A DNA stretch of 64,000 bases from Ochrobactrum sp. Marseille-Q0166 (GTDB lineage: Bacteria > Pseudomonadota > Alphaproteobacteria > Rhizobiales > Rhizobiaceae). Below, in pieces: positions 7,581 through 16,190 of the stretch. Position numbers and translations under genes: made by a program. Below the pieces are notes generated by a model. It searched no databases and was not told the origin of the DNA. It was given only the letters and a program-made list of their open reading frames with translations. The stretch covers positions 506,982-570,981 of the forward strand of contig NZ_JACJUO010000003.1 in assembly GCF_014397025.1 (NCBI RefSeq), read 5' to 3'. Within the stretch, counting starts at the first letter, position 1. Each line of letters starts with the position of its first letter.

Positions 7581-8534
7581 ATGACTTCACACAGTAAACA
7601 GAAACAGGCGGATGTCGCCTTGAGCGATGAGGCGATTGATTGGCTCGTCATACTCAGTTCTGGTCGGGCCACACAAGAAGATCATGCAGCTTTCAATGAA
7701 TGGCGCCAGACAAGTCCGGCGCATGAATTGGCCGCGCGCGAAGCAGAGACCATCTGGCATGGGCTGGGTATTGTTGGCGATGAAGCCCGTCACGAGGAAA
7801 AAAAGGCCAGGCAAGCCAGGATACCGCGCCGGGCCTTCCTTGGTGCCGCTGGGCTGGCCATGTTTGGTATCGTCGGGGAACGGCTGGGAATGTTCGCAAC
7901 TGGCGGATTCGCTGACTATTCCACAGGTGTTGGAGAACAGCGTACAATCGCGTTGTCCGATGGTTCATCGGTCCAGTTGAATGCAAATACAGCTCTTTCG
8001 GTTGACTTCACAGAACAAGCACGGACGCTGAGCCTCTATGAAGGACAGGCAACATTTACAGTTGCGCGTGATCATAATCGGCCTTTCATTGTCGAAGCCA
8101 GAGGTGGAAATACCCGAGCGGTTGGAACGGTTTTCGATATAGATATTCAGTCCGAAGCGGTCGTCGTAACTGTCGTGGAGGGAACCGTCGCGGTCAGGTC
8201 TGACGCCGATTCTGAAAAGAGTGTGACGGCGAGCGCAGACCATCGGGTTCGCTATTCGTCCGATTTTCTGACCGAGGCCGAAGCCGTCGATTCCGGCCTC
8301 CAAACAGCATGGCAACGCGGCAAGCTTATTTTTGACAGGAAGCCGTTGGGCGAAGTTGTCGCGGAAATAAGGCGCTACCGCGCCGGGCAAATAGTCGTTG
8401 TGAACGACCGGCTTCGCTCGCTCTCCGTTACCGGCGTGTTCGATCTGTCTGATCCCGATATGATCCTGCGCACCATCGAGGAAACCCTTCCGGTCCGTGT
8501 GACGCGGCTGCCGCTTGTCACGATCCTGCGATGA
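7581..8534 (+). CDS. FecR-type anti-sigma / signal transducer
   Basis: A 317-residue inner-membrane protein. The N-terminal DUF4880-like segment is about residues 15-60 (AIDWLVILSSGRATQEDHAAFNEW). One transmembrane segment, about 90-110, is preceded by Arg residues (RRAFLGAAGLAMFGIVG). The periplasmic FecR domain, about 120-215, contains STGVGEQRTIALSDGS and LYEGQATF. A C-terminal STN-like segment has RSLSVTGVFDLSDPDMIL. It probably transmits the ferri-siderophore signal from the receptor encoded at 8744 to the sigma factor at 6944. Only 112 bases separate it from the sigma gene. Confidence 0.88.
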   Translation: MTSHSKQKQADVALSDEAIDWLVILSSGRATQEDHAAFNEWRQTSPAHELAAREAETIWHGLGIVGDEARHEEKKARQARIPRRAFLGAAGLAMFGIVGERLGMFATGGFADYSTGVGEQRTIALSDGSSVQLNANTALSVDFTEQARTLSLYEGQATFTVARDHNRPFIVEARGGNTRAVGTVFDIDIQSEAVVVTVVEGTVAVRSDADSEKSVTASADHRVRYSSDFLTEAEAVDSGLQTAWQRGKLIFDRKPLGEVVAEIRRYRAGQIVVVNDRLRSLSVTGVFDLSDPDMILRTIEETLPVRVTRLPLVTILR

Positions 8535-8743
8535 GGTCCCCAACGTTCGAAAAACGCAGCAAGCGGTGGCGATAATTCGGACGAAAACGGTAACCTGAGC
8601 CGAGACGTCAACTTTTTTCTCGTTCCATAGTGCAAGATCGCTTTTTTCATTTCGTCCTTGAAATCAGAGGCTGTTGAGAACGCGACTTTTCGTGGTCGTC
8701 GGCATCCTGCAGAACGAAAAATGAGAAGGGCGGATAGCATCCG

Positions 8744-11215
8744 ATGGGCGACGTGAGGAATCAGAAACAAAGCAGATGCGGTTTCAGGCATCCTGGAAAT
8801 GCAATATTGAAGCGATCTGCGGCAATTTTCGTGGCAACAGGATTGACTGGAGGGCCGGTCGGTCCGGTTTACGGCCAAGAGCCCACAATTCAGCGGGCTG
8901 CCACGGACATTAAGTTCAACATACGAGCACAGGCGCTCGGCTCGGCACTCACCACCTATGCTGACAGGGCTGGCCTCAGACTGTTGCTTCCGTCAAGTGT
9001 TGTTGAAGGAAAAAGAAGTCCTGGTCTCAATGGAAACTATACGAGAGAGCAGGCGCTGGCTCGCCTTCTCGCGGGAACAGGTTTGAATTACCGTTTCACA
9101 AACGGGAATACCGTGACGATTGTTGAGCCGCAATCTACCGGTGTCCTTTCTAGTAATGATTCTACTGTTCTTGAAACGATTGTGGTGCAGGGACAGGGTC
9201 CCACGACCGAGGGGACAGGTTCATATACAACGACGCAGATGAGCACGGCTACAGGGTTGCCGCTTTCGATTAAGGAAACGCCACAGTCGGTAAGCGTTGT
9301 GACACGTCAGAGGATGGATGACCAGATACTGAATTCCACTGCTGATATATTGAAGACAACGACCGGTATTCAGGTACAGGAATGGGACAGTCAGCGCACC
9401 GAGCCATTCTCCCGAGGCTTTTATCTGGATAGCTTTCAGTATGACGGTGTGGCATTGAACAATCTGGACGCGATGTATGGCGAACATCGCTCCGATACGC
9501 TGCAATATGACCGGGTGGAGGTTCTTCGCGGCGCAAACGGTCTGATAACAGGCTCTGGGAATCCGTCCGGAGCCGTCAACTTTGTGCGCAAGCATGCCGA
9601 CAGCAAAGTCTTGACCGGCGAGATAAGCTCGACCGTTGGTTCCTGGAAAGATTTTCGCGAAACTCTTGATGTAACCACTCCGCTGAACGCGGATGGGTCG
9701 GTTCGAGGCCGAGTCATTGTTTCGAGAAATGATAAGGATTCATTCATTGATCGGCAATCAACCCAATCCGGGCTATTTTACGGGATATTGGACGCTGACC
9801 TAGGCCCGGACACAAAGTTGTCTTTAGGGGCTGAATACCAACATCGAGATATAGACAGCGCGATTTGGTCCGGTTTGCCAATATTTTTCAGTGACGGAAC
9901 GCGCACTCATTTCAGGCGTAGCCTGAACACCGCGCCAGACTGGGCTTATTGGGATACGGAAAACACTAACATTTTTGGCAGTTTCGAACATCGTTTTGAA
10001 AACGACTGGACCCTGAAACTGGACGCAATTCATGTTCATAAGAAAGGCGAAGCAAAACTTCTTTACACCTGGGGGCAACCGGATCCTGTAACCGGTCTGG
10101 GCCTCGATCCATCACCTTCTTACTATTGGCATGATGCGACACAGACAGTGTTGAGCGCCAAGCTTAATGGTTCCTACGAACTGTTCGGGCGGCAGCACGA
10201 ATTCTTCTCTGGTGCAACAGCCGATTGGATGGATGAAGATTATGCCTATTATCTGCCGGTGAACGCCGCACCGTTCGGGAGCATCTTTGAATCTGATGGA
10301 AGTTACCCAGAGCCGGGCTGGGGGAGCGAGCGCCTGCGCGTTTCGAAAATCGATCAGTTCGGCGCATATGCCGCCACCCGTCTGAACATCACCGATGAAC
10401 TGAAGTTCATTGGCGGTGCGCGTTTTTCGCATATCGAGACCGAAACGGTGCGTAAGTGGACTGGCGCGAGTACGGCTCAGACCGAAGATGAAGTAACACC
10501 ATACTTCGGCGTCACATATGACCTGACGTCCAACCTCAGTGTATATGCGAGCTATGCTGACGTTTTTCGTGTCCAGACGGAACGAGACATTAACGATCAA
10601 TATCTAGATCCCGTAACCGGCAGCAACATCGAGGCAGGCATTAAAGGAACCTGGTTTGACGATCGCCTGAATGGCTCGATAGCGATATTCCGCGCTATGG
10701 AAGACAACGTGGCGGTTGCAACAGGAGAGTACATCCCCGGCACGACGACACTTGCTTACCGTACTGCACAAGGCGTGGAAACCAAAGGGATCGAAGGCGA
10801 ACTATCAGGAGAGCTGACACCCGGTTGGAATCTCACTCTTGGAGCCACCGTGCTTGAAAGCAAGGACGGAGAGGGAAATGAGGTCAATACCACCCTTCCG
10901 CGCGAAATGGTTCGATTGTTCACGACTTACACTCTTCCCGGTGAATGGAATAAGCTGACCATCGGTGGTGGAGTGAATTGGCAGGGCAAGACTTATCTGC
11001 CAATCAGTACAACCACGGGAACAGTACGCTACACGCAAGCACCCTATGCAACTGTGAGCCTGATGGCGAGGTACGACTTCAACGAAACGGTTTCCGCTCA
11101 ATTCAATGTCGAAAACCTGTTCGACAAGAGATACGTCCAGATACTGGAGGGCGACGAGCAAATTTCCTTTGGAGCGCCGCGAAGAGCATTCCTACGGCTC
11201 TCCGCGAAATTCTGA
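8744..11215 (+). CDS. TonB-dependent siderophore receptor with signalling domain
   Basis: An 823-residue outer-membrane receptor. After a signal sequence ending near VYGQ come an STN signalling domain (about residues 60-130, FNIRAQALGSALTTYADRAG) and a TonB box-like ETIVVQGQ. The plug (about 150-280) carries PQSVSVVTRQRMDDQ and VEVLRGANGLITGSGNPSGAVN. A 22-strand barrel ends with RAFLRLSAKF and a terminal Phe. The STN domain matches the FecI/FecR pair upstream, so binding should induce the operon. FhuA/FoxA/FpvA-like receptors take hydroxamate-type ferri-siderophores, but the ligand cannot be assigned from sequence alone. Confidence 0.92.
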   Translation: MGDVRNQKQSRCGFRHPGNAILKRSAAIFVATGLTGGPVGPVYGQEPTIQRAATDIKFNIRAQALGSALTTYADRAGLRLLLPSSVVEGKRSPGLNGNYTREQALARLLAGTGLNYRFTNGNTVTIVEPQSTGVLSSNDSTVLETIVVQGQGPTTEGTGSYTTTQMSTATGLPLSIKETPQSVSVVTRQRMDDQILNSTADILKTTTGIQVQEWDSQRTEPFSRGFYLDSFQYDGVALNNLDAMYGEHRSDTLQYDRVEVLRGANGLITGSGNPSGAVNFVRKHADSKVLTGEISSTVGSWKDFRETLDVTTPLNADGSVRGRVIVSRNDKDSFIDRQSTQSGLFYGILDADLGPDTKLSLGAEYQHRDIDSAIWSGLPIFFSDGTRTHFRRSLNTAPDWAYWDTENTNIFGSFEHRFENDWTLKLDAIHVHKKGEAKLLYTWGQPDPVTGLGLDPSPSYYWHDATQTVLSAKLNGSYELFGRQHEFFSGATADWMDEDYAYYLPVNAAPFGSIFESDGSYPEPGWGSERLRVSKIDQFGAYAATRLNITDELKFIGGARFSHIETETVRKWTGASTAQTEDEVTPYFGVTYDLTSNLSVYASYADVFRVQTERDINDQYLDPVTGSNIEAGIKGTWFDDRLNGSIAIFRAMEDNVAVATGEYIPGTTTLAYRTAQGVETKGIEGELSGELTPGWNLTLGATVLESKDGEGNEVNTTLPREMVRLFTTYTLPGEWNKLTIGGGVNWQGKTYLPISTTTGTVRYTQAPYATVSLMARYDFNETVSAQFNVENLFDKRYVQILEGDEQISFGAPRRAFLRLSAKF

Positions 11216-11223
11216 GCGAGAAC

Positions 11224-12243
11224 ATGAAACATCGCCGTCTAATTCGCAAACAGAAAGGGCAATCGTCTCCTACAAACATGGGGCGGCGGCGTGTGCTCTT
11301 CGGCATGACGGCGATGTCGCTTGTCACCGTTGCGGACAAGGTTCATGGAGATACACCTTTTCCCGCCACCATCAGACACGCATTTGGCGTAACAAATGTT
11401 AGTCGTGAACCAGTGCGAGTTGTAACACTTGGCTGGGGTGGTGAGGATGCTGTCATAGCACTCGGAAAAGTTCCGATTGCAATGACTCGCTATCCTTATT
11501 GGCAAAGTGGTATTGCGGATTGGAACATGGCGGGCATCGGTGCTTCCAAGCCGGTATTGTTGGGCAATAGTCTCGATTTCGAAATGATCGCGCTCTTGAA
11601 GCCGGATCTAATTCTGGCGGTCTTTTCCGGCATTGACGCTCTTGCTTACAAGCGATTGTCGCGAATTGCTCCGGTGGTGACATTTGAAAAGGCTCCTTGG
11701 TCGGCTGACTGGAAAGCGCAGATGCGTCTTGCCGGTCGGGCGTTGGGACGCGTATCAGCGGCACAGAACCTGATCAACAATACAGAAGAGAAACTGGATT
11801 TTCTTTGCCGAAAATATCCAAACCTTCAAAACAAAACCGCGGCATTGGTTGCGCATTTCCCGATGCAAGCCGGGATTGATGTTTACCTTGATGGAGATAC
11901 GCGTTTCGATCTGTTGAAATCTCTTGGTCTTGTAACGCCGAACACCATCGCCGGTTTGGGCAGAGCCGATAGGGGACGATATTCTGTGTCGATCGGACTT
12001 GAACGTGTAGATATCATTGACGCAGATGTCATCGTCGGCTGGTTTGGACACGGGCTTCACGCTGCAATAAAGGCCCAGCCGATCCTTGCTACAGTGCCAG
12101 CAATCAAGAATGGACAGGTTGTTACGCTGGATTCGCCTGATGAAATCTGGTCCGTTCTGTCGCCGACGGCACCCTCCATTCTTCAAGGCTACCCACAACT
12201 CGTCAAGCGCATATCCGAAGTACTGGCAAGGACATTTCTGTGA
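11224..12243 (+). CDS. Iron-siderophore periplasmic substrate-binding protein (FhuD-like)
   Basis: A 339-residue binding protein. A probable Tat signal peptide (NMGRRRVLFGMTAMSLV) is followed by a BtuF/FhuD-type fold: VVTLGWGGEDAVIALGKVP, LLKPDLILAVFSG, RLSRIAPVVTFE and a helix-rich backbone to the C-terminal lobe (IDADVIVGWFGHG, AIKNGQVVTLDS). It delivers ferri-siderophore to the permeases encoded at 13088 and 14137. The chosen ATG lies 8 bases after the receptor stop; a much longer in-frame start inside the receptor gene was rejected. The next gene overlaps it by four bases. Confidence 0.88.
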   Translation: MKHRRLIRKQKGQSSPTNMGRRRVLFGMTAMSLVTVADKVHGDTPFPATIRHAFGVTNVSREPVRVVTLGWGGEDAVIALGKVPIAMTRYPYWQSGIADWNMAGIGASKPVLLGNSLDFEMIALLKPDLILAVFSGIDALAYKRLSRIAPVVTFEKAPWSADWKAQMRLAGRALGRVSAAQNLINNTEEKLDFLCRKYPNLQNKTAALVAHFPMQAGIDVYLDGDTRFDLLKSLGLVTPNTIAGLGRADRGRYSVSIGLERVDIIDADVIVGWFGHGLHAAIKAQPILATVPAIKNGQVVTLDSPDEIWSVLSPTAPSILQGYPQLVKRISEVLARTFL

Positions 12244-13091
12244 CAAACCTTAAGCATTCTCGACTTAACCGGCCTGCTCGCAACGACAATAGGAAAAGAG
12301 ATTATTGTGAGCCTTACGTCGAGGATTACTTTTTTGGCGAAGCGATCATAGTCGAGAGATTGTCGCCATCGTTGATCCGGGTTGTTCTAAAGGTTGAAGA
12401 CGGCGAACGGTTGGTACCAAGTGGTCACCCCGATGAATGGGTGCGGCTGGCATTGAAGCCGGACGCTCAGACGCCCGTAACGTTGCCTGTAAAAATGGAG
12501 AACGGCAAATGGGGCAGACCTGACGGTTCGCAGCATTGCCCAAACCGTCCTTATACAATCCGCCGCTGGAACCCCGCCACATGCGAGATCACTATAGATA
12601 TAGTTGTCCATGAAGATGGTGTCGCTGCTTCATGGGCCATGAATGCAAAAATCGGCGATGTGGTTGGCATCTGCAATCCGGAAGGCCGCTTCTGGATTCC
12701 CAGGGGCAGTCAGTGGCTTCTGATGCTGACCGACATTACCGGTATTCCGGCTGTTGGTCGTGTTCTGGAAGAACTGCCGGAAGGGTTTCGAGCCATTGTA
12801 CATGTGGAAGTTCCATCGGAGGATGATCGGCAGGTCATAGCCACCAAGGCTGATGCTTTGGTTACCTGGCACGCCTGTCATGGTTTGAAGCCAGAACGGC
12901 CTGGATATACGGAGTTGCCGCGTATTGCGCGCACGATCACGGAGCTGCCAGAGGGTTCCGGCTATATTTACATCGCCGGTGAAGCGCGGGCGGTTTCTGA
13001 TTGCCGCAAGCATTTCCGCGATGTGCTTGGCTTCGACAAGAACCGTATTGACGCCATAGGCTACTGGATCGAAGGGCAGGCGCGAGTTTGA
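12240..13091 (+). CDS. Siderophore-interacting protein (FAD-binding ferric reductase, ViuB/SIP family)
   Basis: A 283-residue cytoplasmic flavoprotein. CPNRPYTIRRWNP is the FAD-binding R-x-Y-T motif, and TIDIVVHEDGVAASWAMNAKIGDVVGICNP is the next signature of FAD_binding_9. The C-terminal SIP domain includes YIYIAGEARAVSDCRKHFR and ends GYWIEGQA. These enzymes reduce Fe(III)-siderophores with NAD(P)H to release iron after import. GTG start overlaps the preceding stop (GTGA). It is an integral part of the uptake operon. Confidence 0.92.
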   Translation: MTNLKHSRLNRPARNDNRKRDYCEPYVEDYFFGEAIIVERLSPSLIRVVLKVEDGERLVPSGHPDEWVRLALKPDAQTPVTLPVKMENGKWGRPDGSQHCPNRPYTIRRWNPATCEITIDIVVHEDGVAASWAMNAKIGDVVGICNPEGRFWIPRGSQWLLMLTDITGIPAVGRVLEELPEGFRAIVHVEVPSEDDRQVIATKADALVTWHACHGLKPERPGYTELPRIARTITELPEGSGYIYIAGEARAVSDCRKHFRDVLGFDKNRIDAIGYWIEGQARV

Positions 13092-14140
13092 GTGTTGTTG
13101 TTTCGCCTCACGACGATAAGGAAGGAACGGGATTTGTTATCGGCAACACCAAGCGGCTGACCGGCCTGCTGCTTGGTCTTGCTATGCTCGTAGCTATTTC
13201 GCTCACAAGCCTCCTGTTCGGTGCGCGACCAATTTCAGTATGGACGGCGCTCGGTGCGTTGTTCTCGCCCGATATGCAGTTGATTGATCACATAGTGGTT
13301 CGTGACTATCGCCTGCCGCGCACCTTGCTCGGCCTGCTTTGCGGCGCGGCTTTCGGCGTGTCGGGCGCGCTGATACAGGCCGCGACGCGCAATCCTTTGG
13401 CCGATCCGGGCATTCTCGGCGTCAATGCAGGAGCCGCCTTTTTCGTGACGCTGGCGGTTGGGCTATTCGGCTTTCATTCCATTGACGCCTATCTCTGGTT
13501 CGCCTTTCTCGGCGCGATCCTTGTCACTCTTGCAGTTTACGTGCTCGGGGCAGCGGGCCGTGACGGTGCAACGCCGGTTCGGCTTGTGCTGGCCGGCGTC
13601 GCGCTGTCGGCCGTGCTTGGTGGGATTGGATCTGCGATCACTTTGCTTGATCCGCAAGCCTTCGATTCCATGCGCTTCTGGTCCATTGGCTCGGTTGCCG
13701 GAAGGAATATGGAGATTGTGGCAACGGTCGCTCCGTTCATAGGGATTGGGCTGGTGATTGCTTTGATTGCCGCCCGTTCTCTCAACGCCGTGGCGCTCGG
13801 TGACGATCTGGCTCGTTCGCTGGGTGCCAACATTCTACGCGCCCGGATACTGACCCTCATCGCCGTAACCCTTCTGGCTGGAGCCGGCACCGCCGCTTCC
13901 GGTCCGATCGGCTTCGTGGGCCTGATGGTCCCGCATGTGGTGCGGTGGTGTACCGGCCCGGATCAACGCTGGATCATCCCCATGACTATGATCTATGCGC
14001 CGGTGCTGCTGCTGGCTGCCGATATTGGCGGACGCCTGGTCCTGTTTCCGGGCGAACTGGAGGCCGGCATCGTCACCGCCTTCATTGGCGCTCCGGTGCT
14101 TATCCTGCTTGCACGTCGGAAGAAAGCGAGTGGGTTATGA
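13088..14140 (+). CDS. FecCD-family iron-siderophore ABC permease, first subunit
   Basis: A 350-residue polytopic membrane protein of the BtuC/FecCD type. RDYRLPRTLLGLLCGAAFGVSG and ATRNPLADPGILGVNAGAAF are highly diagnostic, and ASGPIGFVGLMVPHVVRW is the cytoplasmic coupling region. It starts at a TTG that overlaps the previous stop codon (TTGA), so it is translationally coupled. With the gene at 14137 it should form the heterodimeric channel for ferri-siderophore. Confidence 0.93.
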   Translation: MSVVVSPHDDKEGTGFVIGNTKRLTGLLLGLAMLVAISLTSLLFGARPISVWTALGALFSPDMQLIDHIVVRDYRLPRTLLGLLCGAAFGVSGALIQAATRNPLADPGILGVNAGAAFFVTLAVGLFGFHSIDAYLWFAFLGAILVTLAVYVLGAAGRDGATPVRLVLAGVALSAVLGGIGSAITLLDPQAFDSMRFWSIGSVAGRNMEIVATVAPFIGIGLVIALIAARSLNAVALGDDLARSLGANILRARILTLIAVTLLAGAGTAASGPIGFVGLMVPHVVRWCTGPDQRWIIPMTMIYAPVLLLAADIGGRLVLFPGELEAGIVTAFIGAPVLILLARRKKASGL

Positions 14141-15198
14141 TAGCCGCCGTATCATCCCATCTCGATTTCGGCCGTTCCGTATACGTCCTGCGAAGTGTTG
14201 GTGGTCGTCTGTCGGCCCGGTTCGACAAGTTATCGATATTCACCGGTTTTGTGCTTGCTGTTATCGCACTCGGTATTGCCGGTCTTTCGCTGGCAAGCGG
14301 CAAGTATCCGGTCGCGTTGGCTGACGTGCTTGCCGCGCTCGCCGGTCGTGGCGACGACATGGTGCGAATGATCGTGGTGGAATGGCGTCTGCCGCGCGTG
14401 GCGCTGGCCTTCCTGCTCGGCGGCGCGCTCGCCATGAGCGGAGCGATCTTCCAGAGTCTCACCCGCAATCCGCTTGGTTCACCCGACATTATCGGCTTCT
14501 CGGCCGGCTCCTATACCGGCGCACTGGTGGTCATCCTGCTTCTGTCCGGCGGCTATTACGAGACGGCGGCTGGCGCGCTGATCGGCGGCATCGTCACGGC
14601 GATGGCCGTTTATCTTCTGGCCTATTGGCGCGGCGTGCAGGGTTTCCGCCTGATCGTCGTCGGCATCGGTGTGGCGGCGATGCTGTCGGCCTTCAACGCA
14701 TGGATGATCCGCGAGGCAGATCTTCAGGTAGCCATGTCTGCTGCCATATGGGGCGCAGGCTCGCTCAACGGCCTCGGTTTCGAACAGCTGGCGCCGGTTG
14801 TGGGGGCCCTTGCCGTTATTACTCCGCTGACCCTCTTGCTTTCACGCCCGATGCGTCAGCTCGAAATGGGCGACGATGTGGCAAGAGCATCCGGTGTCAA
14901 CGCCAACCGCACGCGGCTTGCCCTGATGGTTCTCGGCGTGGCGTTGACGGCAATCGTCACCGCCGCTGCCGGTCCGATCTCCTTCATCGCACTCGCCGCA
15001 CCCCAGATCGCAAGGCGGCTGACCCGAGCCGCCGGTGTCGCTCTCATTCCATCCGCGCTGACGGGCGGTCTTCTGTTGCTTGCCGCCGACTGGGCCGCAC
15101 AGCATGCTTTCGGCGTTCAGCTCCCCGTCGGCGTCATGACGGTCAGCATCGGCGGTCTCTACTTCATCTGGCTATTGATACGGGAGGGCCGTAAATGA
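14137..15198 (+). CDS. FecCD-family iron-siderophore ABC permease, second subunit
   Basis: A 353-residue paralogue of the preceding permease: VVEWRLPRVALAFLLGGALAMSG, SLTRNPLGSPDIIGFSAGS and AAGPISFIALAAPQIARR. The ATG overlaps the previous stop (ATGA), and the next gene again overlaps by four bases. Two distinct permeases encoded side by side indicate a heterodimer, as in FepD/FepG. Confidence 0.93.
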   Translation: MIAAVSSHLDFGRSVYVLRSVGGRLSARFDKLSIFTGFVLAVIALGIAGLSLASGKYPVALADVLAALAGRGDDMVRMIVVEWRLPRVALAFLLGGALAMSGAIFQSLTRNPLGSPDIIGFSAGSYTGALVVILLLSGGYYETAAGALIGGIVTAMAVYLLAYWRGVQGFRLIVVGIGVAAMLSAFNAWMIREADLQVAMSAAIWGAGSLNGLGFEQLAPVVGALAVITPLTLLLSRPMRQLEMGDDVARASGVNANRTRLALMVLGVALTAIVTAAAGPISFIALAAPQIARRLTRAAGVALIPSALTGGLLLLAADWAAQHAFGVQLPVGVMTVSIGGLYFIWLLIREGRK

Positions 15199-16130
15199 CC
15201 AATTCTCAATTCCGGTCTGGTCGCCTTCACGTCGACAACGTAACCCTGCGCTATGACGAGCGGACGATTTCCAGAGGCCTGTCCGTCTCGATCCCGGATG
15301 GTTCCTTCACCGTGATCGTCGGGCCGAACGCCTGCGGCAAGTCCACGCTGCTCAGGGCATTGTCCCGGCTGCTCGTGCCTTCCGCCGGACAGGTGATCCT
15401 CGACGGGAGCAGCATTTCCGATCTTGCCGCGAAAGAGGTTGCCCGCCGTCTCGGTCTGCTGCCACAGTCATCAATCGCACCGGACGGCATTACGGTCGCC
15501 GATCTGGTGGCGCGCGGCCGCTATCCGCATCAGTCCTTCTTCCGGCAATGGTCAAAGGGTGATGAGGAAGCCGTCATCGCCGCGATGGAGGCAACCCGCG
15601 TCACGGATCTTTCCGGCCGACAGATGGATGAACTGTCAGGAGGCCAGCGCCAGCGTGTCTGGATCGCAATGGTGCTGGCACAGGAAACGCCCATCCTGTT
15701 GCTCGACGAGCCGACTACCTTTCTCGATATCGCCCATCAGATCGAACTCATGGACCTGCTGGCCGATCTCAACCGTCAGGGTCGCACCATCGTCGCCGTG
15801 CTGCATGATCTCAACCATGCCTGCCGTTATGCCTCGCACCTGATCGCCATGAAGGACGGCATGATCGTCGCAGAAGGCAGGCCTTCAACCATCGTCACAG
15901 AACGGTTGGTTGAAGACGTGTTTGGCCTGCCATCCATCGTCATTCCCGATCCGATGTCAAATACCCCGCTGATCGTTCCGAAGGGGCGTGAAGTCCTGAC
16001 TGGTTATCAGGCGATGGAGCGCTCCAAATCAGACTCCGGCGATTTTCGTTATGATCAGGGTGCAAGAAGTACCACACGAATTCGTCTTGATAGTAGAGCC
16101 TCTAACGGTCGGTGGAACCACCGTGATTGA
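15195..16130 (+). CDS. Iron-siderophore ABC transporter ATP-binding protein (FepC/FhuC-like)
   Basis: A 311-residue ATPase. Walker A is GPNACGKSTLLR, the signature LSGGQRQRVWIAMVLAQ, Walker B ILLLDEPTTFLDIAHQ and the switch His is in VLHDLNHA. This completes a canonical uptake transporter with the two FecCD subunits and the binding protein. Residues beyond about 265 form an unusual basic, low-complexity tail (ending SNGRWNHRD) not expected for FepC proteins. A late frameshift that replaced the natural end is possible. Confidence 0.92.
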   Translation: MTNSQFRSGRLHVDNVTLRYDERTISRGLSVSIPDGSFTVIVGPNACGKSTLLRALSRLLVPSAGQVILDGSSISDLAAKEVARRLGLLPQSSIAPDGITVADLVARGRYPHQSFFRQWSKGDEEAVIAAMEATRVTDLSGRQMDELSGGQRQRVWIAMVLAQETPILLLDEPTTFLDIAHQIELMDLLADLNRQGRTIVAVLHDLNHACRYASHLIAMKDGMIVAEGRPSTIVTERLVEDVFGLPSIVIPDPMSNTPLIVPKGREVLTGYQAMERSKSDSGDFRYDQGARSTTRIRLDSRASNGRWNHRD

Positions 16131-16190
16131 ACTGTCTGAGCAATCCGCACCGTTGGAATCGAGGAAGGGCTAAATGAAAGGAGCAGCAGC

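Noticed and set aside
15960..16130. Separate small gene at the end of the siderophore ATPase
   Set aside because: The unusual tail is continuous with the ATPase frame and no independent start with a ribosome site is visible; it is kept as part of that gene.
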